A stretch of 64,000 bases of DNA from Staphylococcus saccharolyticus (lineage in GTDB: Bacteria > Bacillota > Bacilli > Staphylococcales > Staphylococcaceae), in contig NZ_UHDZ01000001.1 in NCBI RefSeq assembly GCF_900458815.1, forward strand, positions 1,054,001 through 1,118,000. Reading direction: 5' to 3'. The notes below the pieces were generated by a model. The model ran no database searches and had not been told where the DNA came from. It saw only the letters and a program-made list of their open reading frames with translations. Below are positions 10,475 to 19,976 of the stretch, one piece after another (position 1 is the stretch's first letter; the number at the start of each line of letters is the position of its first letter). Both the position numbers and the translations under genes were made by a program.

Positions 10475-11522
10475 ATGAAGTCGGTATTATTTGATGTAGA
10501 TGGCGTATTTTTAAGTGAAGAACGATGTTTTGATGTATCAGCAATTACTGTGGAAGAATTATTAACCAGTTTTACGTTTTTAAGGTGCGGAGAATTTATA
10601 GATTTTGAAGATGAATTAAATGATGAAAAAATTCAAGAGATTCTTGCACGTGTATTTCAAAACGATCAAATTTTGAATCAATTAAAATCACTTGGTTTAA
10701 ATTCAAACTGGGATATGTTGTTTATCGTGTTTAGTATTCTTCTTATTGATATTGCTAAGCAATTAATTTATACAGACATTGATTATCAAAAGCCGTTAAA
10801 CGTTATTAATTTGTTTAGAAATGGTAAAGATGCAATTTATTCAGATTTAGAAGCATATGCTCAAGCACAATTAAAAATTGAAGATACAGGTTTATTCAGA
10901 TTGAAGAGTAATCTATGGCAATTAGCAAAAGATACATATCAAGAATGGTATCTAGGTACAGATTTATTTAATAAAGTAGAAGATGGTTATGCTTTGCAAG
11001 ATTTTAAGAGAGGCTTTATTTATGAAGAAGTGATTTTAAAACCCAAAGAAGAAATTCAACTTTTGTTACAACATTTGAAATAAGCCGGTTATCACATGGC
11101 GATTGCAACAGGACGTCCAAGGACTGAAACTATTATTCCATTTGAGACACTTGAGCTTAAATCTTATTTTGATGAAAATCACATTGTTACAGTGAGTGAA
11201 GTCCTAAATGCTGAAAGTGATTATCCGGAGCTTCAACCATTAGGTAAACCTAATCCATTTAGTTATATTGTTGCGCTCAATGGTAACAACAGACAGAAAT
11301 ATCATTTATACGGTACACAACAAGAAAATATTGTAGACAAGGATAAAGTATTTATTGGTAGGTGATTCTTTAGCAGACTTAATAAGTGCTAAGAAGATAG
11401 GAGCTACGTTTATCGGTACTTTAACAGGCTTGAAAGGGGACAAAGCATAATCAGAGTTAGAAGAACATGGTGCAGACTATATTGTGGAGGATGTAACGAA
11501 AATTCGAAATATTCTCTTATAA
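10475..11522 (+). pseudogene. HAD-superfamily hydrolase, broken
   Basis: The N-terminus reads FDVDGVFLSEE, the HAD motif I with its nucleophile/acid Asp pair. The C-terminal half holds AIATGRPR and, after frame correction, VGDSLADL, the motif IV acid region. Lesions: an in-frame TAA at 11081-11083 inside the motif II approach, an extra G near 11357 that splits FIVGDS, and a second in-frame TAA at 11448-11450. The corrected product would be about 345 residues. The role of the intact homologue (found beside nagE in other staphylococci, as I recall) is not known to me; a sugar-phosphate or phosphoserine phosphatase are both conceivable. Three independent lesions make a sequencing artefact unlikely. 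Confidence 0.92.
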
Positions 11523-11532
11523 AATTAAAAAA

Positions 11533-11680
11533 GTGAGTGAGACAGAATTCATTGTCTTACCCCTGGCAACGAGGACTAGAGTTGAAAAAAGCTTGATATA
11601 AGCGCATTTTCAATTCAGTCTTCGACTGCCAATATGTGAAAAATACCTGAACAATGATTGATGTTCCAGCCTCTTTTTAA
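11533..11680. repeat. intergenic repeat, copy B
   Basis: It begins GTGAGTGAGACAGAATTC and continues with GTTGAAAAAAGCTTGATATA, the shared core TTTTCAATTCAGTC-TTC-GACTGCCAATA, and the tail ACAATGATTGATGTTCCAGCC. It is nearly the same as copy C at about 15,930-16,136. The core contains a small perfect hairpin CAGTC-TTC-GACTG. Confidence 0.8.
11646..11677 (-). terminator. terminator-like end of copy B after serA
   Basis: On the minus strand GAGGCTGGAACATCAATCA is followed by TTGTTCAGGT and a T-run (TATTTTTC). It forms an imperfect hairpin just past the serA relic's end at 11,695. It equals the terminator half of the dispersed repeat. Confidence 0.5.
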
Positions 11681-11694
11681 GTTTGAATATGTTG

Positions 11695-13286
11695 TTAAAC
11701 TGAAACTGTTAACTTAGTACTAATAATTTTGTTAAAATCTCCAGTATCAATCTAGTACATTGATGACTTCACCAGAAGCTTGCTGATCGATGGATAGAAT
11801 CATAAGTGCGTCGCCACCTTCATCATCATCATGTCCTAAAGTCATTGAAGCGATATTAATTCCATGATTGCCAAGGAGATTACCTGTTTGATCTACGATG
11901 CCAGGTTTGTCTTTATGGCAAGTAACAATTTGATATTGATTAGGTTTAAAATCAAGAGAAAAATTATTAATACGCACAATTCTAGGACCAAAACCAGCAA
12001 GAACAGTTGCACCAATTTTAATCTGGTTGTTGTCATTCGATAATTCTAGCTCTATATAGTTGCTAAAGCTTGAGTGTTTTTTCTGCTTTTCGATGTTATA
12101 AGTGACACCTTGCTGATTGAGTATTGCTAGGGCATTAATAATATTGACATCATTACCCAAATCTTCTTTTAAAATATTTGAAACGATAGTTCGTGTAATT
12201 AAACTTGTATCATTTTTAACTAAATTACCAGCAAAAGTAATTTTAATTTCACTAGGCGTACCATCTAATAGTTGAATACCGAATTCACCGATTGTCGTAC
12301 TTAAGTCAACAAAGTTCTTAATGTTTTCATCAACATTGTTAAGATCCATTTTTGGTGCATTCACCGCATGTTTGACGGTACCATTAGTTAATATTTCAAC
12401 AATTTCTTCTGATACAGACACAGCTACCTTTTCTTGTGCTTCAACTGTTGACGCCCCTAAGTGTGGTGTAACAACAATTTTTTCATGTGCAATTAAGGGA
12501 GAATCAATTGGCGGTTCATGTTCAAAAACATCTAACGCAGCTCTATTAATTAATCCATCATCTAAAGCATTTACAAGAGCACTTTCGTCTATGATACCAC
12601 CTCTAGCAACATTGATAATTTGTAAACTTGATTTTGCTTTTTAAAAAAGCTTCCCTAACATTACCACGTGTTTTTGGTGTAAGAGGTGTGTGTACAGTAA
12701 CAAAATCTGACTTTTCAGCTATTTCATCAACGGATGCATTTTGAATATCTAAAGATTTAGCTTTGTCATCGGTTAAATAGGGATCAAATGCAAGAATTTT
12801 CATTCCAAAACTCTGCGCACGTTTAGCAACACCTAGACCGATTCGACCTGCTCCAATAACGCCTAACGTTTTACCATATAACAAAGCTTTACGATTCCAT
12901 TCTTTATGACGTAATGATTGATGTGCTTGAGGAATATTACGTGACATTGCTAATAACATAGCTACTGAATGTTCAGTTGCTGAAATTGTGTTGCCATCTG
13001 GTGCATTGATGACAAGTATTCTCTTTAAAGTAGCGGCGTTGATATCGATATAATCTATGCCTACTCCTGCTCTAGCAATGACTTTAAGTTGAGTTGCTTG
13101 ATTGATAATGCGCTCAGTCACTTGAGTTTGACTACGCACAATGAGGACATCGTAGTTATCTATAATGTTTAATAATTCTTCTTCAGTTAAATCAGCTTGT
13201 ATGTCTACTTCAAAATCTTTATGATTTAAAATAATTTGTAAACCAACTTCTGAAATAGGGTCTGAAACTAAAATTTTATGACTCAT
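11695..13286 (-). pseudogene. serA: D-3-phosphoglycerate dehydrogenase SerA, frameshifted
   Basis: SerA commits 3-phosphoglycerate to serine synthesis. The N-terminal half, starting MSHKILVSDPISE at 13,286 after GGAGG, carries IVRSQTQV and the NAD loop GAGRIG. The C-terminal half carries the ASB/ACT regions (GPRIVRINN, NLLGNHGINIASMTLG). An extra A in an A-run near 12,643-12,647 shifts frame between GNVREAFLK and the conserved IINVARGGIIDESA. A second shift near 11,750 separates EVINVL from the last residues (DFNKIISTKLTVSV). About four residues also seem missing between EWNRKA and LYGKTLG compared with Bacillus SerA. The start overlaps the aminotransferase relic by 11 bases, so the two formed an operon. 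Loss suggests serine auxotrophy unless another route exists. Confidence 0.9.
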
Positions 13287-14439
13287 GGTTAATGACCTCC
13301 ATAAATTGCGTGATACCTTTACCAATATAACTCTTATTTCTATTTGCAGTTAAAATAATTTCTAAAGAGGAAACAACTGATAGAATATCAAAAGGTGATA
13401 CTTTACCCATATGTCCTATTCTTAAAATTTTTCCTTTTAAATGACCTTGTTCACCAGCAATCGTAATATTAAAACGTGATTTTAACTGATCTTTAATGGC
13501 TTGAAGTTCTTCTTGACTTGAAGGTACGAAAGAAGTCACAGTAGGAGAGGCTTGCAAATCATCTTTTACTAATAAGTCTAAATCAAGGGCCTTTAAAGCC
13601 GCTCTTAAAGCATTACGAATACTATAATGACGCTGAATAACGTGGTTAAAACCTTCATGTTTTACCAGTTCTACGTATGCATTGATACCTCTAAATAATC
13701 CAACATTCGGTGTAAAAGGCGTGGAATTCTGTGCTTGAGAATTTATATATTTATTCAAATCAAGATAAAATCTTAGTGTGTGTACTTCGACAAAGCGTTC
13801 TTTTGCTCTATCACTGTATGCGACAAACGCTAAACCAGGCGGTAAGATAATGGCTTTTGACTTCCTGAAACTAAGACATCAATTTTATATTTAGTTAAAT
13901 CTACTTCAACTGCACCAATACAGCTCACACCATCTACAACAAAATAAATTGCGTTATCATATTCTTTTAACGCATGTCCTAATGCATTGATGGGATGTAA
14001 GACACCAGTCTATGTTTTACAAAATTGCGTGAACATTGCTGAAATTTTAACTTTAAGTTGTTTTAAGTAATTAATAAATTCATTGACGTTGACTGCTTCT
14101 TCCCATGTTACATCGTAAATATGAACATTTTTATAATAAGATTGTGCAATTTGTTTAAATTTGTTACCAAACGCCCCAGAAACTATAATGACAAAATGAT
14201 CATCAGGATTAACTATATTTAACATACTAGCTTCTAACACACTTGTGCCACTAGATGTGAGAACGAGCACTTCATTTTTAGTACCGAAAATAGGTTTTAA
14301 TCCATTGAATGCATTGTTAGCGATGTCTTCAAAGTCCTTAGAACGGTGTTCAACCATGGGCAGTTGAACAGCACTCATGATTTGATCTGGCACAGGAGTT
14401 GGTCCCGGTGTTAATAATAAAGGTTGGTAATACCTGCAT
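13276..14439 (-). pseudogene. class V aminotransferase (serA partner), broken
   Basis: The family is PLP-dependent serine-pyruvate/alanine-glyoxylate-type aminotransferases. Recognisable parts are PLLLTPGPTPVPDQIMSAV near the start, LTSSGTSVLEAS, VVDGVSCIGAVEVD and the PLP-lysine segment SGSQKAI. Lesions: the ATG at 14,439 after GGGAGG is one base out of frame with TYR-TYR-GLN-PRO-LEU; an in-frame TAG lies at 14,010-14,012 (FCKT-stop-TGVLHP); and one A is missing near 13,853-13,857, right at the PLP lysine. The 3' end overlaps serA. Because serA follows directly, it may have supplied the phosphoserine transaminase step (inference; S. aureus lacks an obvious serC as far as I recall). Confidence 0.9.
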
Positions 14440-14478
14440 TAAACAGTCCTCCCACTATAAGATTTATTTATTTTATCA

Positions 14479-14493
14479 AATATTCTGAATATT
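14479..14493 (-). promoter_or_regulatory. candidate CodY box before the aminotransferase-serA operon
   Basis: AATATTCTGAATATT is a perfect palindrome with 13 of 15 matches to the CodY consensus AATTTTCWGAAAATT. It lies about 40 bases before the operon's start codon. CodY represses amino-acid synthesis genes when branched-chain amino acids and GTP are plentiful. The operator appears to survive although the genes are dead. Confidence 0.5.
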
Positions 14494-14510
14494 TAAAACC
14501 ATATTTATGT

Positions 14511-14558
14511 AGCTATCACATTAATAAAACGTTTACATGTTTTAAATTTGTGATAGCT
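14511..14558. terminator. hairpin with a cre-like loop between the OsmC relic and the aminotransferase relic
   Basis: AGCTATCACA (14511-14520) pairs perfectly with TGTGATAGCT (14549-14558). Inside, AAAAC and GTTTT pair further. The loop holds TGTAAACGTTTTAT on the minus strand, 12 of 14 to a cre site. It may end transcription of the OsmC-like gene or bind CcpA; a T-run (TTTT) follows only on the plus strand. Confidence 0.45.
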
Positions 14559-14565
14559 TTTGTAA

Positions 14566-15004
14566 TTATCTTATAGTTGGTTCAATATATGCACTTACAT
14601 TATTGCGAAGTGAATTTGAAATCATACAATTGTTGTCGGCGATTTTTAATAATTGAGGTAAAACTTGTTTGAGTTTACTTTTTTGAAATGGAACAACTGA
14701 TATGGCAGGATAATGTGTGATACTTTCCATTTTAAATTTTTCATTTTCAAATGATGTAGTTCCAATAGAATATTGGTGTATTTGAATATCTTTATAACTA
14801 CCCCTTTCTGGTAGCAGCAAGAAAAATGATATAGCAAGTTGAAGCAGCAGAGACTAACATTTCATCAGGATTAGTACCGATTCTTTGTCCTCCAAGTGAA
14901 AAGAGGATAGATATTTTTTCTTTTATAGTATCGCCTTTGATGTTTCCTACTTCATTTCGACCCTCATGCCACTCTACTTCAACTTTAAAATCGTGTTTGA
15001 CCAT
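14566..15004 (-). pseudogene. OsmC/Ohr-family peroxiredoxin-like protein, frameshifted
   Basis: OsmC-type proteins reduce organic hydroperoxides with two cysteines. The first half (MVKHDFKVEVEWHEGRNEVG ... GTNPDEMLVSAASTCYI) holds the first cysteine. After a frameshift near 14,810-14,820 the second half (YKDIQIHQYSIGTTSFEN ... ADNNCMISNSL) holds the second. Start ATG at 15,004 follows AGGAGG. Both catalytic cysteines remain in the DNA but cannot be in one protein without frameshifting. Corrected length is about 145 residues, normal for the family. Only one lesion is seen, so a sequencing error is harder to exclude here than for its neighbours. Confidence 0.8.
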
Positions 15005-15081
15005 ATGAATTGACCTCCTGTGTCATTGTGGTAACTTAAGTTTAGAGTAATTTAAAATTGATTAAAAGAAAGGTGACTTTG

Positions 15082-15828
15082 ATGAAAATTCGTCGTCCAA
15101 ATCAATACTTCCAAATAGTTGCGCATAGGGGGCTTCCTAAGGATTATCCTGAAAACACGTTAGTAGCCTATAAACATGCGCTAATGTTACATATTGATAT
15201 GTTAGAAATTGATTTGCACTATACAAAAGATAAGGAGATAGTAGTCATTCATGATGACACTATTGATCGTACTTCTAATGGTAAAGGTAAAATTTCAAAT
15301 TACACTCTGAAAGAGTTGAAGAAATTCGATTTTGGTTCTTATAAAGGGGATCAATTTATAAATGAATGTATTCCTACTTTTGATGAGGTGCTAGAGTTAG
15401 CCGATAACTTTTCAAAAAAGTTACTTATTGAAATTAAAAAACCTAGTCAATATCGTGGGATTGAAGAGATGGTTGTTGATAAATTAAATGAAAGACGTAT
15501 GCCACAACAAAAAGTTATCATACAATCATTTGATTTTGATTGTGTGAAGAAGTTATCGTCAATGGATTTAAATTATGAATTAGGTCTGTTATTAAGTAAG
15601 AAGAAATATTGGTATAGATTACCTGATTTTGAAGAAATAGCTAAAGTTGCAAACTTTGCTAATCCAAATTATCAACTTGTTACCAAAAAGTTTATGAAAT
15701 ATGCTCATAATGCCAATTTAAAAGTTTTACCATACACAGTAAATAAATCTAAAGCAGTAAAAAAATTAATTGATTATGATGTTGATGGTGTTATTTCAGA
15801 TATACCAGAAGACATATTCAAATTGTAA
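15082..15828 (+). CDS. glycerophosphodiester phosphodiesterase family protein
   Basis: A 248-residue cytoplasmic GDPD-fold enzyme. These split glycerophosphodiesters into glycerol-3-phosphate and an alcohol. Catalytic and metal residues are in place: His15-Arg16 in VAHRG, PENT with Glu27, Glu42/Asp44 in LEIDLHYTKD and His57 in IHDDT. I choose ATG 15,082 because AAAGGTGA lies 5 bases upstream; an in-frame TTG at 15,058 lacks a site. There is no signal peptide, unlike secreted GlpQ, so it probably recycles phospholipid head groups inside the cell. Intact despite lying beside the decayed OsmC gene. Confidence 0.9.
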   Translation: MKIRRPNQYFQIVAHRGLPKDYPENTLVAYKHALMLHIDMLEIDLHYTKDKEIVVIHDDTIDRTSNGKGKISNYTLKELKKFDFGSYKGDQFINECIPTFDEVLELADNFSKKLLIEIKKPSQYRGIEEMVVDKLNERRMPQQKVIIQSFDFDCVKKLSSMDLNYELGLLLSKKKYWYRLPDFEEIAKVANFANPNYQLVTKKFMKYAHNANLKVLPYTVNKSKAVKKLIDYDVDGVISDIPEDIFKL

Positions 15829-16212
15829 TAACGAATGAATAAAGGTTAAAATCCAATTTATAGAAGGCTTGAGAAGTAAAATCCAACTTACTAACAGGCT
15901 GGAACATAAATACTTGAAATTTAGGGAAGTGGGACAGAATTCATATTGAATTTGTTGTCTCACTCCGGCAACGAACCCCAGCTTGTTTTGTATGTTGAAT
16001 TTCTGGATAATATTCTCTTTGTTAGGGCACCATACTATAGTTGAAAAAAGCTTGATATAAACGAATTTCAATTCAGTCATCGATTGCCAATATGCGAAAA
16101 ATACCTAAACAATGATTGATGTCTCAGCCTCTTTTATTACCACTTTTAAGTGTTTAAAATCTTATAGTTATATGGCTCAGTCTATATATACATTCCAGCC
16201 AATTAAAGCCAA
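15829..16212. repeat. intergenic repeat, copy C, with short flanking repeats
   Basis: TAAAATCCAA occurs twice (15,848 and 15,878), with TTTATAGAAGGCTTGAGA and TTACTAACAGGCTGGAAC after each, a degenerate direct repeat. Then AAGTGGGACAGAATTC begins a composite repeat matching copy B, with the same GTTGAAAAAAGCTTGATATA and TTTCAATTCAGTCATCGA core, ending near 16,136. No coding region. Confidence 0.75.
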
Positions 16213-16247
16213 CAAAAAACACCCAATTCCAAAAAGGAAGAGGGTGT
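16213..16247 (-). terminator. rpsD terminator
   Basis: On the minus strand ACACCCTCTTCC pairs imperfectly with GGAATTGGGTGT and is followed by TTTTTT, directly after the rpsD stop. Confidence 0.88.
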
Positions 16248-16261
16248 AAATTTGAAAATAA

Positions 16262-16864
16262 TTATCTTGAGTAGTACTCAACGATTAATTGCTCATTGAT
16301 TTCAGCTGGTAATTCACTACGTTCTGGGAGGCGAACGAAAGTACCTTTTAAGCTGTCAGCATCTAAGTCTAAATATTCTGGTACAAAGTTATTGATTTCA
16401 ACTGATTCTTTAATGATATCTAAGTTTTGTGATTTTTCACGAACAGTAATCACTTGACCAGGTTTTAATGAGTAAGATGGGATGTCTACGCGTCCACCAT
16501 CTACTTCAATGTGACCATGGTTTACTAATTGACGCGCTTGACGACGTGTACGTGCTAAACCTAATGAATAAACTACTGCATCTAAACGACTAGCAAGTAA
16601 AATCATGAAGTTTTCACCATGTACACCGTATTGTTTACCAGCAATGTCAAATGTATTACGGAATTGTCTTTCAGTCATTCCATATAAGTAGCGTAATTTT
16701 TGTTTTTCACGTAATTGCATACCATATTCTGATAATTTTTTACGTTGATTAGGACCGTGTTGTCCTGGTGCGTAAGGGCGTTTTTCTAATTCTTTACCAG
16801 TACCACTTAATGAGATACCTAAACGACGAGATTTTTTCCAGTTTGAACCTCTGAATCGAGCCAT
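16262..16864 (-). CDS. rpsD: 30S ribosomal protein S4
   Basis: A 200-residue primary 16S rRNA-binding protein of the small subunit, also a translational/transcriptional autoregulator in Bacillus. The start [16 protein letters not shown], the basic N-terminal domain and the S4 RNA-binding domain (about 92-155, [20 protein letters not shown]) are all present. GGAGGGG precedes the ATG. It is monocistronic, with a long leader and its own terminator. The first zinc-knuckle cysteines seen in some S4 proteins are absent, as in other staphylococci. Confidence 0.98.
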   Translation of the reverse strand: MARFRGSNWKKSRRLGISLSGTGKELEKRPYAPGQHGPNQRKKLSEYGMQLREKQKLRYLYGMTERQFRNTFDIAGKQYGVHGENFMILLASRLDAVVYSLGLARTRRQARQLVNHGHIEVDGGRVDIPSYSLKPGQVITVREKSQNLDIIKESVEINNFVPEYLDLDADSLKGTFVRLPERSELPAEINEQLIVEYYSR

Positions 16865-17030
16865 GTAAGACCCCTCCTTTTTCTTTTTTGTTGTTATGAA
16901 TAAACAAAAAAGAGTGTTATATGCTTATCGAGATATATTGTTTTATGTGTCTTCACCTTATAGCGACAGTTACACGACACGTCCACATTGGGAACAACAT
17001 AGAGCTTGACAATATATAACTGCTATTTTC
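16865..17030 (-). promoter_or_regulatory. rpsD leader, probable S4 autoregulatory element
   Basis: On the minus strand about 165 bases precede rpsD with dense G/C-rich segments (GTGGACGTGTCGTG, TGTCGCTATAAGG, GAAGACAC) that stand out from the AT-rich surroundings. Bacillus rpsD has an S4-binding leader. Pairing of GTGTCGTGTAAC with GTCGC-type segments is plausible but I have not folded it. Confidence 0.5.
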
Positions 17031-17084
17031 GTTAATTCACACAAAATTCATTGTACCATTTTATTAAGAACTGTCAATACATTT

Positions 17085-17555
17085 TTATGTTTGAGATAAT
17101 TGTTTTTCAACTATGTGTACAATGTTCTCTAAACCATCTTGATCTTCTTGAGAGAATCTATTAACGATTGGAGCATCGATATCTAAGACACCAATCATTT
17201 TACCATTAACATTTAAAGGAATAACTATTTCTGATTTGCTATTTGTATCACAGGCAATATGACCTGGAAAATGATGGACATCACCCACACGCTGTGTTTT
17301 ATTTTCTAACACAGCTGTCCCACAAACGCCTTTATCAATTGCAATATATACACAAGCAGGGTGACCTTGGAAAGGTCCAAGTATGAGTTCGTTGTCTTCA
17401 ATTAGGTAAAAACCTACCCAATTAACTTGTGCCATAGTATCTTTCAATAGTGCAGATGTATTACTTAGTATAGCAATTAGATTATTTTCATCTTCGATTA
17501 AGCTTGCAAGTTTTTTAGAAATAAGTGAATAATTCGTCTCTTTAAAATTAGTCAT
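17085..17555 (-). CDS. free methionine-(R)-sulfoxide reductase (GAF domain, fRMsr)
   Basis: A 156-residue single-GAF-domain enzyme that reduces free methionine-R-sulfoxide using thioredoxin. The three family cysteines are visible: Cys68 in GHPACVYI, Cys78 in DKGVCGTAV and Cys102 in GHIACDTNS. I prefer the second ATG (17,555), 8 bases after GAGG; the first ATG at 17,561 is one base from that site. It is divergent from ezrA. It stays intact while tpx and the OsmC-like gene have decayed, so not all oxidative repair is lost. Confidence 0.9.
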   Translation of the reverse strand: MTNFKETNYSLISKKLASLIEDENNLIAILSNTSALLKDTMAQVNWVGFYLIEDNELILGPFQGHPACVYIAIDKGVCGTAVLENKTQRVGDVHHFPGHIACDTNSKSEIVIPLNVNGKMIGVLDIDAPIVNRFSQEDQDGLENIVHIVEKQLSQT

Positions 17556-17689
17556 AACCATACCTCATATCCATAATTTTTTATTAAGTATAAAGTTTTG
17601 AAAATAATCTATCAATTAATTCATTTTGTGATTTAATGAGACAACAAATTACGTTATAATAATAAATGATAAAATAGGAGGAGAAGTAT

Positions 17690-19384
17690 ATGGTGTTATT
17701 TATCATATTAGCAATACTAGTAATTATTTTAATTGCTGTTGGCGTGTTATTCTATATGCGCTCTAATAAGAGAAATTCAATTGAAAAAGCTGAAGAGAGA
17801 AAAAATGAAATTGAACAATTACCTTTTGATGATAATCTAAAAAAACTTTCGGATTTAAACTTAAAAGGTGAAACTAAGACTAAGTATGATGCAATGAAAA
17901 AAGACAACACAGAAAGTACGAATAAATACTTAGCTCCCGTGGAAGAAAAGCTTCATAATGGTGAAGAATTACTTGAAAAATTTAAATTCTCTGCAGCTCA
18001 AACTGAAATTGATGATTCACATGAACTGATGGATCAATATGAAAGTAATTACAATCAACAAGTAACTCAAGTTGATGAAATCTTAACTTTACATAAAGAT
18101 AATGAAGCATTATATGAAAAGTGTAAAGTAGACCATCGTGAAATGAAACGAGATGTATTAGCTAATCGTCATCAATTTGGTGAAGCTGCACAACCTTTAG
18201 AAAAAGAAATCGAAAGATTCGAACCTAATCTTAATGAATATGAAACATTGAAGGCTGAAGGAAACTATGTGCAAGCTCATAATCATATTGCTGCTTTAGA
18301 GGATCAAATTAAAAATCTTAAAGCTTATATGGAAGAAATTCCTGAATTGATTCGTGAAACTCAGAAGGAATTACCGGGTCAATTCCAAGATTTAAAATAT
18401 GGTTGTAGAGACTTAAAAGTAGAAGGATATGATTTAGATCATGTCAAAGTTGATGGTACGTTACAAAGTCTTAAGACAGAATTAAGTTTCGTTAAACCTA
18501 TGATAAGTCGATTAGAACTTGATGAAGCCAACAATAAACTTGAAATTATCAATGATAAATTAGATGAAATGTATGATTTAATTGAACATGAAGTTAAAGC
18601 TAAGAATGAAGTCAAAGAGACTAAAGATATGATTACTGACGACTTGTTTAAAGCTAAGGATATGAATTATACATTACAAACAGAGATTGAATATGTGCGT
18701 GAGAACTACTACATCAATGAGTCAGATGCACAAAGTGTTAGACAGTTTGAAAATGAAATTCAAAATTTAATCTCTGTCTATAATGACATTTTAAAGGAAA
18801 CATCGAAATCAGCAGTGCGTTATAGTGAGGTACAAGATAATCTTCAATATTTAGAAGATCATGTCTCTGTGATTAATAAAGAGCAAGATAAACTTCAAAA
18901 TCACCTTATTCAATTACGTGAAGATGAAGCAGAAGCGGAAGACCATTTACTTAGAGTTCAATCTAAAAAAGAAGAAGTCTACCGTCGTTTATTAGCATCT
19001 AATTTAACAAGTGTTCCAGAGCGATTTATCATTATGAAGAATGAAATTGATAATGAAGTTCGAGAAGTCAATGATCAATTTAGCACTCGTCCTATTCTTG
19101 TTAAACAACTGAAAGACAAAGTAGCTAAAATTGTTATTCAAATGAATACATTTGAGGATGAGGCAAATGACGTATTGGTGAATGCAGTTTATGCTGAAAA
19201 GTTAATTCAATATGGTAATAGATACCGTAAAGATCACCACCACGTAGATAAAAGTCTTAATGAAGCAGAACGTCTATTTAAAAATAATCGTTACAAACGT
19301 TCAATTGAAATTTCTGAGGAAGCACTTGAAAGTGTAGAACCTGGAATTACAAAACACATTGAAGAACAAATTATTAAAGAATAA
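17690..19384 (+). CDS. ezrA: septation ring formation regulator EzrA
   Basis: A 564-residue cell-division protein that tunes FtsZ ring assembly and links it to peptidoglycan enzymes. One membrane helix at about 2-22 is followed by a short basic stretch and then long spectrin-like coiled coils to the C-terminus. The conserved C-terminal patch reads QYGNRYRKD, close to the QNR motif region needed for FtsZ contact. Length equals the S. aureus protein. TAGGAGGAG gives a strong ribosome site. Followed by its own terminator. Confidence 0.96.
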   Translation: MVLFIILAILVIILIAVGVLFYMRSNKRNSIEKAEERKNEIEQLPFDDNLKKLSDLNLKGETKTKYDAMKKDNTESTNKYLAPVEEKLHNGEELLEKFKFSAAQTEIDDSHELMDQYESNYNQQVTQVDEILTLHKDNEALYEKCKVDHREMKRDVLANRHQFGEAAQPLEKEIERFEPNLNEYETLKAEGNYVQAHNHIAALEDQIKNLKAYMEEIPELIRETQKELPGQFQDLKYGCRDLKVEGYDLDHVKVDGTLQSLKTELSFVKPMISRLELDEANNKLEIINDKLDEMYDLIEHEVKAKNEVKETKDMITDDLFKAKDMNYTLQTEIEYVRENYYINESDAQSVRQFENEIQNLISVYNDILKETSKSAVRYSEVQDNLQYLEDHVSVINKEQDKLQNHLIQLREDEAEAEDHLLRVQSKKEEVYRRLLASNLTSVPERFIIMKNEIDNEVREVNDQFSTRPILVKQLKDKVAKIVIQMNTFEDEANDVLVNAVYAEKLIQYGNRYRKDHHHVDKSLNEAERLFKNNRYKRSIEISEEALESVEPGITKHIEEQIIKE

Positions 19385-19402
19385 CATTTAAAGTAATTTA
19401 AG

Positions 19403-19434
19403 TGCCTGGGACAATAATGTCTCAGGCATTTTTG
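19403..19434 (+). terminator. ezrA terminator
   Basis: TGCCTGGGAC and GTCTCAGGCA pair around AATAAT and run into TTTTTG. The sequence resembles the terminator half of the dispersed repeat family. Confidence 0.88.
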
Positions 19435-19976
19435 TCGATTAGATAAGCACATATATTTAAAATAAGCATTATTGAATTAGACCGTTCAATTTATTTTTTT
19501 GAATAAGGTGTTTAACTATATTTGATTGTAAGTTTAGCTAATGTAGATACATTTGACAATTGTACAATTTCTCAATTAATGAATCGTTTTTAATAGTAGA
19601 TTAATACTTGCGATGATAGAAGTCTTATAAGCTTTCTCATGAGGCTACTGTCTAAATTTTTAGTAATCATCGACGACATAGTTAATATAATGATGTTATC
19701 TTCTTATAATATCCGTAACCAACCAAAATAAAAGTCTTCTTGTTTTTGTCACACTTGTTTTTACGTATTGGCAGTCGATAACTGTATTGAAAATGCCTTT
19801 ATATCGAGCGTTTTTCTAAGTTAGTTCGGGGTCAAAATAAAAAGAACTTCACTCAGAAATTCTACAGATTAGGTCCCTTTTAATTTTGCTAGAAAATAGT
19901 ATAATGCTTGAGTATCCAAATTTAGAAAGATTTGTACCAATAGAATCATTAAAAAAGTGAAAGAGAAGTGTTATCA
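19435..19976. other. gene-free stretch with inverted repeat copy D
   Basis: About 540 bases with no coding region I can support. Positions 19,738-19,812 are an inverted copy of the dispersed core (minus strand: ATTTTCAATACAGTTATCGA, then CTGCCAATACGTAAAAAC). A TATAAT at 19,900-19,905 is a likely -10 for the nifZ-thiI pair with a poor TTTTAA -35 at 19,878. Confidence 0.6.

Noticed and set aside
12321..12644. 107-codon plus-strand open frame opposite serA
   Set aside because: Antisense to the SerA relic; stays open because of the parent gene's codon use.
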